64,000 nt of DNA from Burkholderiaceae bacterium 16 (GTDB taxonomy: Bacteria; Pseudomonadota; Gammaproteobacteria; Burkholderiales; Burkholderiaceae), in contig JYOD01000006.1 in NCBI GenBank assembly GCA_000955785.1, positions 1 to 64,000 on the forward strand, given 5' to 3'. Made by a program: the position numbers and the translations under genes. Numbering within the stretch: the stretch's first letter is position 1; each line of letters begins with the position of its first letter. Of this stretch, positions 32,001-40,429 are shown one piece after another. The notes under the pieces are model-generated. The model had not been told where the DNA came from. It did not search any database and was given only the letters and a program-made list of their open reading frames with translations.

Positions 32001-32417
32001 CACGCCGGCGTCGCGCAGGACCGGGTCCTTGCGCTGGCTGGTGACGAAGCTTGCCAGCGCGGAGGCCGGCACATAAGGCGCGTAGTTCAGCGTCTGGAAC
32101 CCGGGGTAGCGTTGCTCCAGGTTGAGGCCGTTGACGAAGTCGCGGAATTCCTCCCGCGAGATATCATCACTGGCGCCGAAGAGCGCCTGCATGGTTACCA
32201 GGACGTCGGTGTAGAGCCGGATACGCGTATCGATCTGCTGGACAATATCGTCGGTGTCGCTCTTGAATCGCAGGCGTGCATCCTTCTCCAGCAAGTCTGT
32301 GTAGAGCGAATGCACGACGATCGTACTAAGCAGGCCAAGCAGCAGCGCGCCGAGTGTAATGGCGGTCGTACTGACGCGTCCGAACGGACGCAGCAATTGC
32401 GTCAGTAGCTTGCGCAC
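29031..32417 (-). CDS. CHASE-PAS-GAF-GGDEF-EAL cyclic-di-GMP protein
   Basis: About 1128 residues. An N-terminal transmembrane helix is followed by a periplasmic CHASE sensor (GFQTLNYAPYVPASALASF region), a second transmembrane helix near residue 370, a PAS-like domain (IAHLGDWRLDLERN), a GAF domain, a GGDEF domain with intact RLGGDEF, and an EAL domain with VEALVRWHHP and DDFGTGYSSL. Both catalytic signatures look intact, so it may make or break cyclic-di-GMP in response to an external ligand. The GTG at 32417 with GGGGGGAT upstream is preferred; the ATG 66 bases further up has no ribosome-binding site. The transcript points toward the GRDP/zinc-ribbon pair 50 bp away. Confidence 0.93.
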   Translation of the reverse strand: MRKLLTQLLRPFGRVSTTAITLGALLLGLLSTIVVHSLYTDLLEKDARLRFKSDTDDIVQQIDTRIRLYTDVLVTMQALFGASDDISREEFRDFVNGLNLEQRYPGFQTLNYAPYVPASALASFVTSQRKDPVLRDAGVAFSIHPAGERPAYFVLTYVEPLHNNLTSVGIDIGADPGRLAALERARDSGQAVSSGRLIFSEAKGPHVGIALRLPVYRKGQPLDSVEQRRRAYIGSVGAGIRISGLLGEIGGNGRVYGTRFELYDAGRLNGEPVPPSPATLLYNSAVALTATPASAKAASSASAARLVASDRHSALQQASASDDRSFLRKEATQSFGGRRWLIVFSADAQAMAGPQRYLKSVVLGAGLIITALLAGLAYALSSSRSRALAVADGMTHSLRESQEGLAQAQRIAHLGDWRLDLERNAAYFSREMARLLGARVPDPTPDTLLGAADPRFRGVLWQRMQTALRERVPFEFECPYRSSRGRMGWLHLIGHAHGPPGAAVLRGTAQDITQRKLIEQARAQEHLVALHLATVSSEAEVLEKIVRTLVAGMEWEAGAFWPSEAGRGLTLVPVLQAREHELEAWLARRPVGPQADQGDVLTEPHWYASRSAIARLPQHRWLADGSVRTVFAFPLRKGTTTLGLVELYSRTKRPRDPYALAMASAIASHAGHFLLRRQAEETLRFFANHDVLTGLPNRLMFKNHLESSLARSRSRQHRIDILFVDLDQFKRVNDTMGHNAGDVLLRAVADRFSATLGEANLIARLGGDEFVVLVEPIDDFSLLHRIIKRIQAALASGFVVNGKELQMTASIGVSSFPEDGDDAQTLLKHADLAMYAAKQLGKNGFQYYVREMSVSLQNRIDMESHLRGALERNEFVLHYQPRISLDTNACTGVEALVRWHHPKLGLVMPADFIPVAEECGAIVQIGAWVLREACRQNAQWLADGIASLRVSVNLSARQFADKDLRRVVLDALRQAGLPGYLLELELTESMVMRDAEQAARWLSRLKRTGVRLAIDDFGTGYSSLAYLSRFPIDTVKIDRSFIRFLPNSRSDAQITSAIIGLGHQMALEVVAEGVENEAQLDFLRREGCDEVQGYYFSRAIPAEDVTAFLAGHTVHGLLPEQGPQPMRA

Positions 32418-32913
32418 ACGATATCCCCCCGGAACGTGACGTGTGAACTGCAGACCTGAGCGATCAAGCGGCGATGGTGTCAACAGGCGACTGCAGGGCC
32501 GCCGCCGCCGGGGCGCGCGGATTTGCGCAGCGTTGTTTTACCTGTCTCTACAACGTTATCCCAAATTGGAGCAGGGGCAAGACCGAATTCGGTTGCGGAG
32601 TCCCCACTGAAGTGGGGGGGGGCACCCTCTGTGCTTAGTCAAGCATGAGGGGCGGAAAGGATGCCGCCGCGCGGCGTGGCGAACAATTCGTCGGCTCGCG
32701 CTTTGCAGGAGGATGTCAGCTCCAGGCCGTGTGGATGCTGCATGGGCTGCGGCTCGCGAAGGCGAAGCCGATTGTCTCCCGGTTGGCGACGCTTTGACTC
32801 CATATCCAGCATTTATCGCCGCGCACGCGCTTAGTAGAGTTGCATCGTGACGCCGCAATCCAGAAGCCGCGGGGTCGAAGCACCACCTGACTAAACTCAA
32901 GGGATCTTCGTAA
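32418..32913. other. 496-bp gap marking the start of the mosaic region
   Basis: No gene is supported. The gap contains a run of G residues near 32616-32625 and looks like a junction between unrelated segments. The promoters of the c-di-GMP protein (left) and of the GST gene (right) must lie here. Confidence 0.4.
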
Positions 32914-33558
32914 ATGAAACTCTACATCGCACAAGCTACCTGCTCGCTCGCCGTGCAAGTGATCGCCAACGAACTCGGCCTGAATCCCGAACTGATTCAC
33001 TACGATGTGTTCGACAAGAGCACAACATCCAGTGATGACTTCACCAAGGCAAACCCGCTGTCATACGTTCCAGTGCTCGTCCTGGACGATGAAGATCAGA
33101 CTCACCTGACCGAAACTACAATCATCACCTCGTACCTCGCCGACCAGCATCTGGCTGCCGGCCTTATCCCGCCGCATGGCACGATGGAACGCGTGAAGTT
33201 CGACAAGCTCCTGACCTTCCTTGCCACCGAGATTGCGCAGAAGCATATCCCGCTGATGCGCAAGCTGCAGACCGAGTTCGGCACGCAGTGGACCCGCGAT
33301 AAGCTTGTCGCTGCGTACACGCAGCTCGACGAGCAGTTGTCCGACGGACGTGCCTATCTGACGGGGGAAAAATTCACGGTGGCGGACGCTTACGTCTGGG
33401 CCACGCTGTGGCATGAGCGCTCGGGTGCGCCCATCACTCATCTTAGAAACTTCTTCGACTACATTGCCCGCATTGAAGCGCGCCCCTCGGTAAAGAAGGC
33501 GTTGAAGGACGAGGCCGGAATGGTGGCACAGCACAACGAATTGAAAGCCGCGGCCTGA
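32914..33558 (+). CDS. glutathione S-transferase
   Basis: A 214-residue cytosolic GST. The N-terminal thioredoxin-like domain has MKLYIAQATCSLAV, with the Cys10-Ser11 of beta-class bacterial enzymes, the cis-Pro loop SYVPVLVLDD, and the glutathione-binding ETTIITSYLAD. The C-terminal helical domain has the conserved FTVADAYVWATL motif. It conjugates glutathione to electrophiles or reduces peroxides. It stands alone between the c-di-GMP gene and a LysR gene on the opposite strand. Confidence 0.93.
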   Translation: MKLYIAQATCSLAVQVIANELGLNPELIHYDVFDKSTTSSDDFTKANPLSYVPVLVLDDEDQTHLTETTIITSYLADQHLAAGLIPPHGTMERVKFDKLLTFLATEIAQKHIPLMRKLQTEFGTQWTRDKLVAAYTQLDEQLSDGRAYLTGEKFTVADAYVWATLWHERSGAPITHLRNFFDYIARIEARPSVKKALKDEAGMVAQHNELKAAA

Positions 33559-33836
33559 CATCGGCTGGTGGACGCGGAGCCGCGCTCCTCCGCCCCGCGT
33601 CCTCTCCTTCGTAGGCGACGGCAAGGTGCACGGTTCAATCCAATAAAACTTGCGAAGGCGCCCGTCGCCGCCGAGTCCCTGCGCGCCGAATATAGAGGCC
33701 CTATCATGACGCCCACGGCGTACGATTGACCTACATTCAACAGCGGGGACCAGAATCTCCTGGTTCGTGCCGACCGGCCAACTGGAAGCCTTCGATTGAT
33801 CGAAGCGCGGGGCCTTGGTTCCTCTGGCCAATGAGA

Positions 33837-34754
33837 TCAGGATCGCTCGCTGTCTTCGCGCAGACTATCCGCCAGATGATTCAGTACAGCCCGCGTCTTC
33901 GCCGCCATTTTTTGCCCCAGCGGAATGATGGCGTGCACCGGTGGGCCGTCTACATCGGCACCTGGAAGGATATGAATCAGGCGACCCGCGACCACGTGCG
34001 GCCTCGCGACCCGGTCAAAGATTTGAGCGATTCCGAACCCACTGACCGCGGCGTCAACAAGCGCCTGCCCGTCGGCAAGCACGAGCACCGGTTCCATCAC
34101 GATATCGCGCACATGCCCATTGTCGGACACTCTCCAAGGACGGTGCCTTCCAGTTGGGCCGCGAAAGATGACGGCGTCATGCGTGCCCAGGTCGGCGACT
34201 GATTTGATCTCGCCCTTACGATGAACGTATTCGGGCGACGCATACAGGCCCAGTCGCAATTCGCAGAGCTTGCGGACTGTCATCTCTCCTTCGGTCGGCA
34301 ACTCCCCAATGCGCACAACAATATCCCACCCTTCCGCAACCGGGTCGGACATGCGGTCTGTCAGTGCCATCTCGAGAGTTACCTTTGGATATCGCCGCTG
34401 CATTGCTGCCAGGTAGGGCAGGAGCAAGCGGCCAAAACCGGCGGGAACGTCAAGCCGGACTCGACCAATCGGCTCTGCTCGGCGGGCCGCCAAGGCGTGT
34501 TCCGCCTCGCGCAGTCCTTCCAGGGCCGCCTGCGCGGCAAGCATGTACGTCTCGCCATCCTCGGTCAGCCGAACAGCACGCGTCGTTCGCTGAAAAAGTC
34601 TAGTACCAAGCCGGGCTTCCAGCCGTTGCACCGCCTTGCCAACGTTGGATTTGCTCGTACCAAGACCCTCGGCAGCACGGGTAAAGCTTCCCGTTTGAGC
34701 CACTGCCAGAAAGGACTCGATGTCTTGGACCTGGGCTTCGACGCGCTCGGTCAT
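33837..34754 (-). CDS. LysR family transcriptional regulator
   Basis: A 305-residue LysR protein with an N-terminal winged helix (FLAVAQTGSFTRAAEGLGTSKSNVGKAVQ) and a C-terminal periplasmic-binding-like effector domain beginning at RVRLDVPAGFGRLLLPYL. It resembles the DsdC/AaeR-like group that represses or activates a divergent gene. The divergent neighbour here is only a ChaC fragment, so the original target may have been lost. Confidence 0.93.
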   Translation of the reverse strand: MTERVEAQVQDIESFLAVAQTGSFTRAAEGLGTSKSNVGKAVQRLEARLGTRLFQRTTRAVRLTEDGETYMLAAQAALEGLREAEHALAARRAEPIGRVRLDVPAGFGRLLLPYLAAMQRRYPKVTLEMALTDRMSDPVAEGWDIVVRIGELPTEGEMTVRKLCELRLGLYASPEYVHRKGEIKSVADLGTHDAVIFRGPTGRHRPWRVSDNGHVRDIVMEPVLVLADGQALVDAAVSGFGIAQIFDRVARPHVVAGRLIHILPGADVDGPPVHAIIPLGQKMAAKTRAVLNHLADSLREDSERS

Positions 34755-34824
34755 TGTATCCCTTGTGGCGACAAAGAAAATCGGTTTGGGCAGTTTATCA
34801 GCCCGTCAGCAGCAACCACAATAG

Positions 34825-35058
34825 ATGCAAGCCACCTTTCCAAACCGCCACATGCTGACACGAGAATCTCTTCTATCCGGGCGTTACCTCGACAGTTTGG
34901 AACTTCCGCTCGAATTTCGCTGGACGCAGGACCGGATTGACACTTCGTTGGCCGAAGCCATGTCCGCGCGACCCGACGAAGGCGACGACCTTTGGATATT
35001 CGCCTATGGTTCGCTCATGTGGAATCCATTGCTCGATTTCGACCGCCGGTCGGTAGCG
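34825..35058 (+). pseudogene. N-terminal fragment of ChaC-like gamma-glutamylcyclotransferase
   Basis: The first 75 or so codons encode the ChaC N-terminus, including the substrate-binding DLWIFAYGSLMWNPL motif. Similarity stops abruptly at DFDRRSVA and the frame continues into unrelated sequence, ending after 114 codons. The rest of the enzyme (about 100 residues with the catalytic Glu) is missing. Confidence 0.75.
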
Positions 35059-35170
35059 CCGCGGTTGGAACGGACCAGGCCAAGAAGTACGTTCTCGTGG
35101 TGGACAATGACAACCGCGCGCAGTACCGCGCAATTCACGGTGCCCGCCCATCCAGCCGTTTCATCGTGAT
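35058..35170 (+). pseudogene. fragment of an RND efflux periplasmic adaptor
   Basis: In a different plus-strand frame from ChaC, the stretch AVGTDQAKKYVLVVDNDN followed by RAQYRAIH reproduces the C-terminal beta-barrel region of RND membrane-fusion proteins (MexE/AcrA type). Only about 35 codons survive, directly fused to the ChaC fragment. Confidence 0.6.
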
Positions 35171-35311
35171 ACGCAGCGCGATGACCTCTTGTGCGGTTGC
35201 CCCCCAACTTTACGCGTGCCAGTTCAGCGAGACCGCGCGACATGGAGCTGAACTGGGTTGTCCGTTGCCAGGAACGGAGCCGACGTTCAAATGTCCGAGC
35301 GCGAGTGCGGT

Positions 35312-35545
35312 CCAGCCCCCGTCGAGCATCTTGCCTTGGGCGTGGGCGAACCGCCACCAGACCCGCAGCCGTTCGAGCAGCACTGGCGAGAGCATGGCGT
35401 AGCGGTCCTCGCGGCCCTTGCCCTGCTCGATGCGCAGGGTCATTTGCGGTCATTGTCGACATCGCCCACCTTCAGCGCCACGACCTCGCCGGCACGCAGG
35501 CCAGCGCGATAGGCGACCGAGAGTGCCGTCTGGTGCCGCGAAAGC
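35312..35545 (-). pseudogene. fragment of a tyrosine-type integrase (IS91-associated kind)
   Basis: Minus-strand codons give AYRAGLRAGEVVALKVGD, then after a frame break MTLRIEQGKGREDRYAMLS and a WWRFAHAQGKMLDGGW stretch. This is the catalytic-domain core of the tyrosine recombinase that accompanies some IS91-type elements. The N-terminus and the Arg-His-Tyr-bearing C-terminus are missing and the frame is broken near 35450, so it is dead. Confidence 0.7.
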
Positions 35546-35551
35546 AGAGGC

Positions 35552-35791
35552 TTACTCGGCAGTCACATAGGCCAAGACTGCCAGGTCCGCGCCGACCACG
35601 TTGGTCTGGATCGTCGGACTCAGGCTTAGTTCCTTTACCAGCCAAGGCTTGCCGGCAGCGTCCGGCAGGCGAATGACCACACCAATAGCGAGATGCGGGA
35701 TGGGCGCGTCTGCGGACAGGTCAGCCACGAGAACGGGAGCGCCGGCGGGCGTGGCATTGGTTACATCAATGAAGGTGTATTTGAAAGCCAT
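35552..35791 (-). CDS. small hypothetical protein (79 residues)
   Basis: Begins MAFKYTFIDVTNATPAG and ends LAVLAYVTAE. It is soluble, hydrophobic-patterned and probably beta-rich, without signal peptide or cysteines. GGAGATGCT before the ATG supports translation. I do not recognise the family. It sits just beside the integrase fragment, so it may be cargo of the lost element. Confidence 0.55.
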   Translation of the reverse strand: MAFKYTFIDVTNATPAGAPVLVADLSADAPIPHLAIGVVIRLPDAAGKPWLVKELSLSPTIQTNVVGADLAVLAYVTAE

Positions 35792-35889
35792 AGCATCTCC
35801 GAGTGAGGTTCGGCAGTACCCGCCACTTGCCGGCAAGGACGCTGGGAATAGCTGCGTGACAGCCACACAGCGCATTTGTGGCATCGCCC

Positions 35890-35961
35890 TTATTTAATAA
35901 GGGAAATCGCAATGGCGATCACCACAATTGCCGCGAGGGTAACGATCACAAAGAGCAGCAT
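35890..35961 (-). CDS. possible 23-residue hydrophobic peptide or remnant of a small membrane protein
   Basis: The frame encodes MLLFVIVTLAAIVVIAIAI followed by a short Lys-ended tail, a clean single transmembrane helix. The same frame is open for about 29 further codons upstream (…HPIAFAHGSKDTGLLSSD…) but a TAG, not a start codon, lies before it. So either the 23-residue peptide is the product, or this is a decayed protein of about 53 residues. A CCCTTATT/AATAAGGG dyad (35887-35903) overlaps its end. Confidence 0.35.
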   Translation of the reverse strand: MLLFVIVTLAAIVVIAIAISLIK

Positions 35962-36428
35962 GGGCCTGTCCGAACTGAGTAATCCAGTATCCTTCGAGCC
36001 ATGCGCAAATGCTATCGGGTGCGCACTGATTTCATGCCGGATTTCGTCCTACAGGCCGGTCGTCATTGCGAGACGCCATGACAGCGAGTCGGGGATGCGC
36101 CTATCGCCTCGAGACTTGCGCGTAGGCTGCGCGCGGCCAGCCTGAGCCCTTCCGCGCCGCCGCTCCCCCCGGTACCGGTGAGGCAGCCTTTCGCGCGCAA
36201 TATCGCGGACCCATCCCGCACGCGTTCACTGCCACGCATCAGCCACATTCCGATGGGATCGCTGGCCCACGTGCCAGGATCCAGAGCGGGCGCGCGGCTT
36301 CATGCGGCCCTACCCGGCGGAGAGGACGGATGCAGAGCGTGCGCTGCAGATCCTCAAAGTGAAGGCGTGACATTCTCCCAATAATGCCTGGTACCGGCGC
36401 TTTCACTCCCCTCGGATGCAGGCGCGCA
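35962..36428. other. 467-bp stretch with no supported gene
   Basis: Short minus-strand frames exist but show no family resemblance, and codon use is erratic. It is part of the decayed mosaic. Confidence 0.4.
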
Positions 36429-36786
36429 CTAAGCTCCCTGCCTCGGAGGACCCAACTGCAGTCGACCGGGAAAGCTGGCATCGAAATCCTGCGGAGAAAT
36501 ATCGCTCAGATGCGAACATGCCTCGTCCGGCAGCGCAATGCTCAGCTCTGTATGCCACAGGACCACACCGGCAAGCCGAACGATTCGAACGCGCTTCTCT
36601 CTCTCTTGGAACCGGATATGCGGAGATGTGTCCCGGGAGCGCAACCAATGAAACGCGCCGCCGCACCTCGTGGCTGAGCCAACCCGAGGCGTCGCGCCGA
36701 ACCAACGCCATTGCCGTCACGTCGCGATGCAAATAGACCGCCCGCGAGACGAGTGAAAACAGGATGAACACCGCGACCCAAAGCAT
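36429..36786 (-). pseudogene. hypothetical membrane-anchored protein, probably frameshifted
   Basis: The gene starts with ATG at 36786 behind GGAG and encodes a hydrophobic N-terminus (MLWVAVFILFSLVSRAVYL) followed by a polar stretch. Around 36610 the more protein-like frame switches: the continuation RFQEREKRVRIVRLAGVVL with LWHTELSIALPDEACSHL lies in another frame. A single-base indel is therefore likely. Function is unknown. Confidence 0.4.
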
Positions 36787-36907
36787 AATGAAGCTCCGTT
36801 ATGGCGCGGCTACTTTTGTGATGCCTGGCGGCTCGCCAACTCGCAGATTGTGACAACTAGTGATCTTTCCTCATATCCGGCTTTCTACCGGGTCGGATTG
36901 AGCCGAT

Positions 36908-37246
36908 TCACGGCTTTGCCGCCATAGGCTGCCAAAGCACGTAGGCTAGTCCCGGTACTAGTAGCCAGGCCGCAATCGCAAGGTAGTACCGCGCTGCTCC
37001 ATCCCCCGTTAAGCGTTCGACCATCTGGTCATAGACGAAGGAGAACGAAGTCAAGTGCTGGCCTCTATAGAAATCAGTCAGCGCCTCTTTGAATATCGCA
37101 ATCCAGTACGGTGTCACTCGGCCATCGTTGCTTTTTACCCGCAGCAGCTTCCCTGCTTGCAATATTTCCCTTGGCCTACCGACCTTTCTTCGATTTGTGT
37201 CGACGCGTCGTACACCTGGTGCACCTCGAAGCCGATACAGCGGCAT
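36908..37246 (-). CDS. hypothetical protein with C-terminal membrane helix
   Basis: A 112-residue frame starting MPLYRLRGAPGVRR, with GGGAGAAG upstream. It is basic in the first half; the segment TPYWIAIFKEALTDFYRGQH lies mid-protein and a transmembrane helix (YYLAIAAWLLVPGLAYVLW) is at the end. No family recognised. The frame is open further upstream but without similarity. Confidence 0.45.
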   Translation of the reverse strand: MPLYRLRGAPGVRRVDTNRRKVGRPREILQAGKLLRVKSNDGRVTPYWIAIFKEALTDFYRGQHLTSFSFVYDQMVERLTGDGAARYYLAIAAWLLVPGLAYVLWQPMAAKP

Positions 37247-37371
37247 GATGCTTCTTCTCCCGCCGCCGAACCATATCCGCGTGGATAGCGTCAAGCAGGA
37301 TGTCCGGTTTACCGACAAACATCTTGACCGGCGGACAAAATGATTGTCGCCGCCCATCCGCGAATGGATGA

Positions 37372-37932
37372 GTTCACGTATCTCGGGCTTTCGCACGTCT
37401 TGCCGTGGATTTCTCCGGGCACGGAGAGAGTTCGGCACGAACACCCAACTCCCTGAGTAAACGCTACGCTGAGGCAATTGCAGTATTGCAGTACCTTGAT
37501 GAAGTCGAGCCGCGCGCTGTTGTCGGCATCAGCATGAGCGGCGAAATCGCAGTGCGCCTTGCCGCTGCCCCTAACAATCGCATCGGGCGACTGGTCACAT
37601 TGGTCGGCGCCGCCTGCAATTCAGCCGCTTTCGAGGTTCCCTTCGGGCCAGCCTTCACCAAGATACTCCGCACGCCGCAAAGCTGGCAGCGCTCGGTTGT
37701 CTTCGCCCAGATAGCGTCGTTTCCTGGCCGCTTAACGGTGGTCCGCGCTACCGAGGACACCGTCGTTCCGGCCACCATCGGTGAGCTGCTCATTGCGAAC
37801 GCCAGACGCGCGGAGCACGCGGAAATTGTAGACATCCTCGATACAGACCACGCTCTCGGCTTGGCCTTGCGTGCACAGCCGGGGCTAATCGACCGCCTCG
37901 GAATTGTCATCTGTCGCGCCATCCTTACCTGA
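37372..37932 (+). pseudogene. N-terminally truncated alpha/beta hydrolase
   Basis: The frame contains LAVDFSGHGESS (the DxxGHGxS turn), the nucleophile elbow VVGISMSGEIAVRLA and a C-terminal part with ATEDTVVP and DTDHALGL (catalytic Asp and His regions). The first 50-60 residues of the fold, with the oxyanion-hole HG motif, are missing: a stop lies just upstream and only a GTG at 37405 could start it. It is most likely a remnant. Confidence 0.6.
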
Positions 37933-38048
37933 CAGCGCGGCAAATGACTACTGTGGCTTGTCGCCACGCGCAGGCCGATATCGCTTTATCGGATGACGAG
38001 ACTGGTGGAGCTAGCGTTGCGGTTGCAACGAAAGCGCGAAACTCCGCC

Positions 38049-38213
38049 TTAGTCGTTGTCTTCCCCGTGGTGTCCGTGGTGCCCATGGTGCCGGTAGCCC
38101 CAGTACCCGTACGGACCATAATATCCACCATAGTTCCCGCCATCGTATGGCACCACGACGCAACCGCCGAGCAGCGTGGATGCGGCAATTAGCAATGCGA
38201 GAAAGGCTTTCAT
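38049..38213 (-). CDS. His/Gly/Tyr-rich small lipoprotein
   Basis: A 54-residue product: signal peptide with lipobox LLGGC (MKAFLALLIAASTLLGGC), then a mature part made almost only of Gly, Tyr and His ending in GHHGHHGEDND. Predicted to be an outer- or inner-membrane lipoprotein. The His-rich tail suggests metal binding, which is an inference. GGGAAG precedes the ATG. Confidence 0.65.
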   Translation of the reverse strand: MKAFLALLIAASTLLGGCVVVPYDGGNYGGYYGPYGYWGYRHHGHHGHHGEDND

Positions 38214-38357
38214 GGCGCTTCCCATTCTTGACAAATGCGGAGAGGCCAGGCTGGCCTTCCAGCTAACTGGCACTCTCCAAAAAGCTCCTGCACTCGAGTT
38301 TCGTCGCGATGGCCTTTGCCTTGGCAACGTACCCCCCGTCCGCTCGATGGGAGCAGC

Positions 38358-38807
38358 TTACTGCTTCTTCGTCTTGTCTACATTGGCGCTGCCTGCAGCC
38401 TTCGCTGCGTCGGCCTGCGCCTCCGGCTTCGGAACATCCACCTTGGCCTTCGTCTTGTCGGCATCATTCTTTACTTCAGCCTTCGCCTTACCAGCCTCGG
38501 TATTGGCGGCCCCCATCTTGCTCGCCTTGTGGTGCGTGCCCTTGGCGACGGACTTATTGGCGTCAGCTTTTACGTCAGCCTTCTCCTTGCCGGCGCTGGC
38601 TTGAGCCTTTGCTTCATCGCCCTGCGCGCTGACACTCTTCTTGTCCTTGTCGGTTTTTGCCTGCGTGGCGCTCTTTTCCTTGACGACCTTTACCTGGTCT
38701 TTCGTCGCCTCTGCTTGCGGCTGAGTCGCGGAAGCTGGCACACCAGTCTGCGCGAAAACCGTACCGACGAGGGCTGCTGAGGCGAGAGCAGTGAACAGCT
38801 TCTTCAT
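38358..38807 (-). CDS. exported Lys/Ala-rich low-complexity protein
   Basis: A 149-residue protein with a clear signal peptide (MKKLFTALASAALVGTVFAQ) and a mature region dominated by Lys, Ala, Asp and Glu, with no cysteine. It resembles histone-H1-like or acid-shock-like sequences in composition and is probably periplasmic and disordered. AGGAG precedes the ATG. It stands beside the His-rich lipoprotein on the same strand. Function unknown. Confidence 0.7.
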   Translation of the reverse strand: MKKLFTALASAALVGTVFAQTGVPASATQPQAEATKDQVKVVKEKSATQAKTDKDKKSVSAQGDEAKAQASAGKEKADVKADANKSVAKGTHHKASKMGAANTEAGKAKAEVKNDADKTKAKVDVPKPEAQADAAKAAGSANVDKTKKQ

Positions 38808-39158
38808 GACGTCAACTCCTGAGGAATTTTTAGCAGCTCGGCAATGCGCCGTGCTTACAGGCAAGAACGGTACTGTCCCGAGCCGAGTTGACTCGAAACT
38901 CGTGACAATCCGTAAGTTCTGAAACAGGCAAGCTTGACTCGCATGTGCCCCCACTCTCAGCGCGGGTCTTCGTCCTTTCGGACGTACTCCGACCCCGGTC
39001 CCACGCCGAAGATGCGCGCTGTGTTGTAGCCCGTCCAATCCGGCTGGACACCAAGCGCCCCCACATCGCGTTACAGAAAGTAACCGCTGTGCGAGTCCGC
39101 TAATACACCATTGAACCAAGCCGACCTAGAGTCTCTGTAAGAGGAAACGGAGCAAATC
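38808..39158. other. 351-bp divergent intergenic region
   Basis: Lies between two divergently transcribed genes for exported low-complexity proteins. No gene is supported; promoters for both must lie here, but I see no clear operator. Confidence 0.4.
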
Positions 39159-39476
39159 ATGCGAAGGGTCGCAGCACTTTTGATACTGGCCGGGGCGACC
39201 GGCCTTGCCTCGAACGTTGCTCAAGCGCGGGTGGACGTAGGTATCGGCATCGGCATCCCATTGCCAGCGGTTGTCGCCCCGCCCCCTGTCTACTACGAGC
39301 CTGCGCCGGTGGTTGTCGAGCCTCCGCCCGTGGTAGTTTCCCCGGGCTACTATTACGACGACTGGCGGGCCCGTGCCTGGCGGGAGCGTGCGTGGCGGGA
39401 GCAGCGCTGGCGCGAACGCGAGTGGCGCGAGCGCCGACGCCAATGGCGACGCTGGCATGACGACTACGATGACTAA
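39159..39476 (+). CDS. exported Pro- then Arg/Trp-rich small protein
   Basis: A 105-residue protein. Signal peptide (MRRVAALLILAGATGLASN, probably cleaved after AQA), then a Val/Pro-rich section (PPPVYYEPAPVVVEPPP) and a C-terminal half made of repeated Trp-Arg-Glu-Arg units ending RRWHDDYDD. It is likely periplasmic. The composition resembles other small exported stress-associated proteins of Burkholderiales. GAGGAAACGGAG precedes the start. Confidence 0.7.
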   Translation: MRRVAALLILAGATGLASNVAQARVDVGIGIGIPLPAVVAPPPVYYEPAPVVVEPPPVVVSPGYYYDDWRARAWRERAWREQRWREREWRERRRQWRRWHDDYDD

Positions 39477-39827
39477 GATGGGTGGGCGCTATGCTGGTGG
39501 GTAACAGCCGGAACGCCAAGGCGTTCGTCATCACTCATCGAATTCCCAGGTAACGCTATGAGGCCGCACCGTGCGACCGAGGCAGACCTTCGTGATGTGG
39601 ATTGCTTCGGTCGTGCTCGCTGTCCGTTGGCGGAATACATAGCGAAGCGGTGCAATTTCATGTCAGCCGAGACCAGACTGGCCTCCTTGGGTGCACCGGT
39701 ATCGAAGATACTTGGCGGCAAGGTTGGCCTGCTACAAGGGGGCGCCGTGGCGGAACGGGCGAGACGTGCAGGTCTGGCCGCTCTTCTGGTTTCCGCACTG
39801 GTGGCCGATGTACGTTCGCGCGGTATC

Positions 39828-40420
39828 GGGTATTTACCGGTATGCCTGAAACTGTACAGGCGTTGGGCACAATCCAGCACCGCAGTACCAATGTAACAGC
39901 CTCGCTCAGCTTGAATCAGCGGCTTGAATGACGAGACGCCTGCAATGCTTTGACCGATATCCCTCTGGTTGCAGGGACGTCGCATCAGAACCGTTCCGTC
40001 GGGTCGCACCAACGTGATGGAGCCGTGGTCGCCAAGAGTCATCCCATCAAACAGGCGGTGGAAGTAGTTCAGCCGAAGTGTCCCAACAACGATGCCGGCA
40101 AATTGGCCGTGGCTATCCGTCAGCCGTTGGCTTAGTCCATTCGTCTTCGTTAGATGCGGTGAGAACGGTTTGCTGATGAAGAGGCTGGCATCGGCCGACC
40201 GCTGTTGAACTGTGAAGTAATCACGGTCACTGAGGTTGAGCTTTCTCGGCGGAACCAGGTTGAGCTTTCTCGGCGGAACCGAGCGAGAATCAATGACGAC
40301 CTCGCCCGCCGTGTTCGAAGCCCGGCAGATGCAATCCTCGTCCCCCGGGGCGTTTTCCCCGTTCGCCGACCGTTCTGTTGAGGCGTTACCAGCGCACTCG
40401 CCAAACCTCCATCTGCGACC
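39828..40420 (-). pseudogene. remnant of the sensor domain of a diguanylate cyclase
   Basis: Minus-strand codons without a start give GEVVIDSRSVPPRKLNLS, SDRDYFTVQQRSADASLF and GIVVGTLRLNYFHRLF, then GSITLVRPDGTVLMRR. This is the extracellular dCache-type sensor found before GGDEF domains. Membrane helices and the GGDEF part are missing, and similarity is lost after YSFRHTGKYP. The remnant also carries an internal 24-bp duplication. Confidence 0.7.
40233..40280. repeat. perfect 24-bp tandem duplication
   Basis: A 24-base unit beginning AGGTTGAGCTTTCTC and ending GGCGGAACC occurs twice without a gap. In the sensor remnant it duplicates the eight residues VPPRKLNL without shifting the frame. 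Confidence 0.97.
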
Positions 40421-40429
40421 AAAAGAACC

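Noticed and set aside
40233..40280. Possible CRISPR-like repeat
   Set aside because: Two copies directly adjacent without spacer, inside a coding remnant; it is a tandem duplication. No CRISPR array was found in the window.
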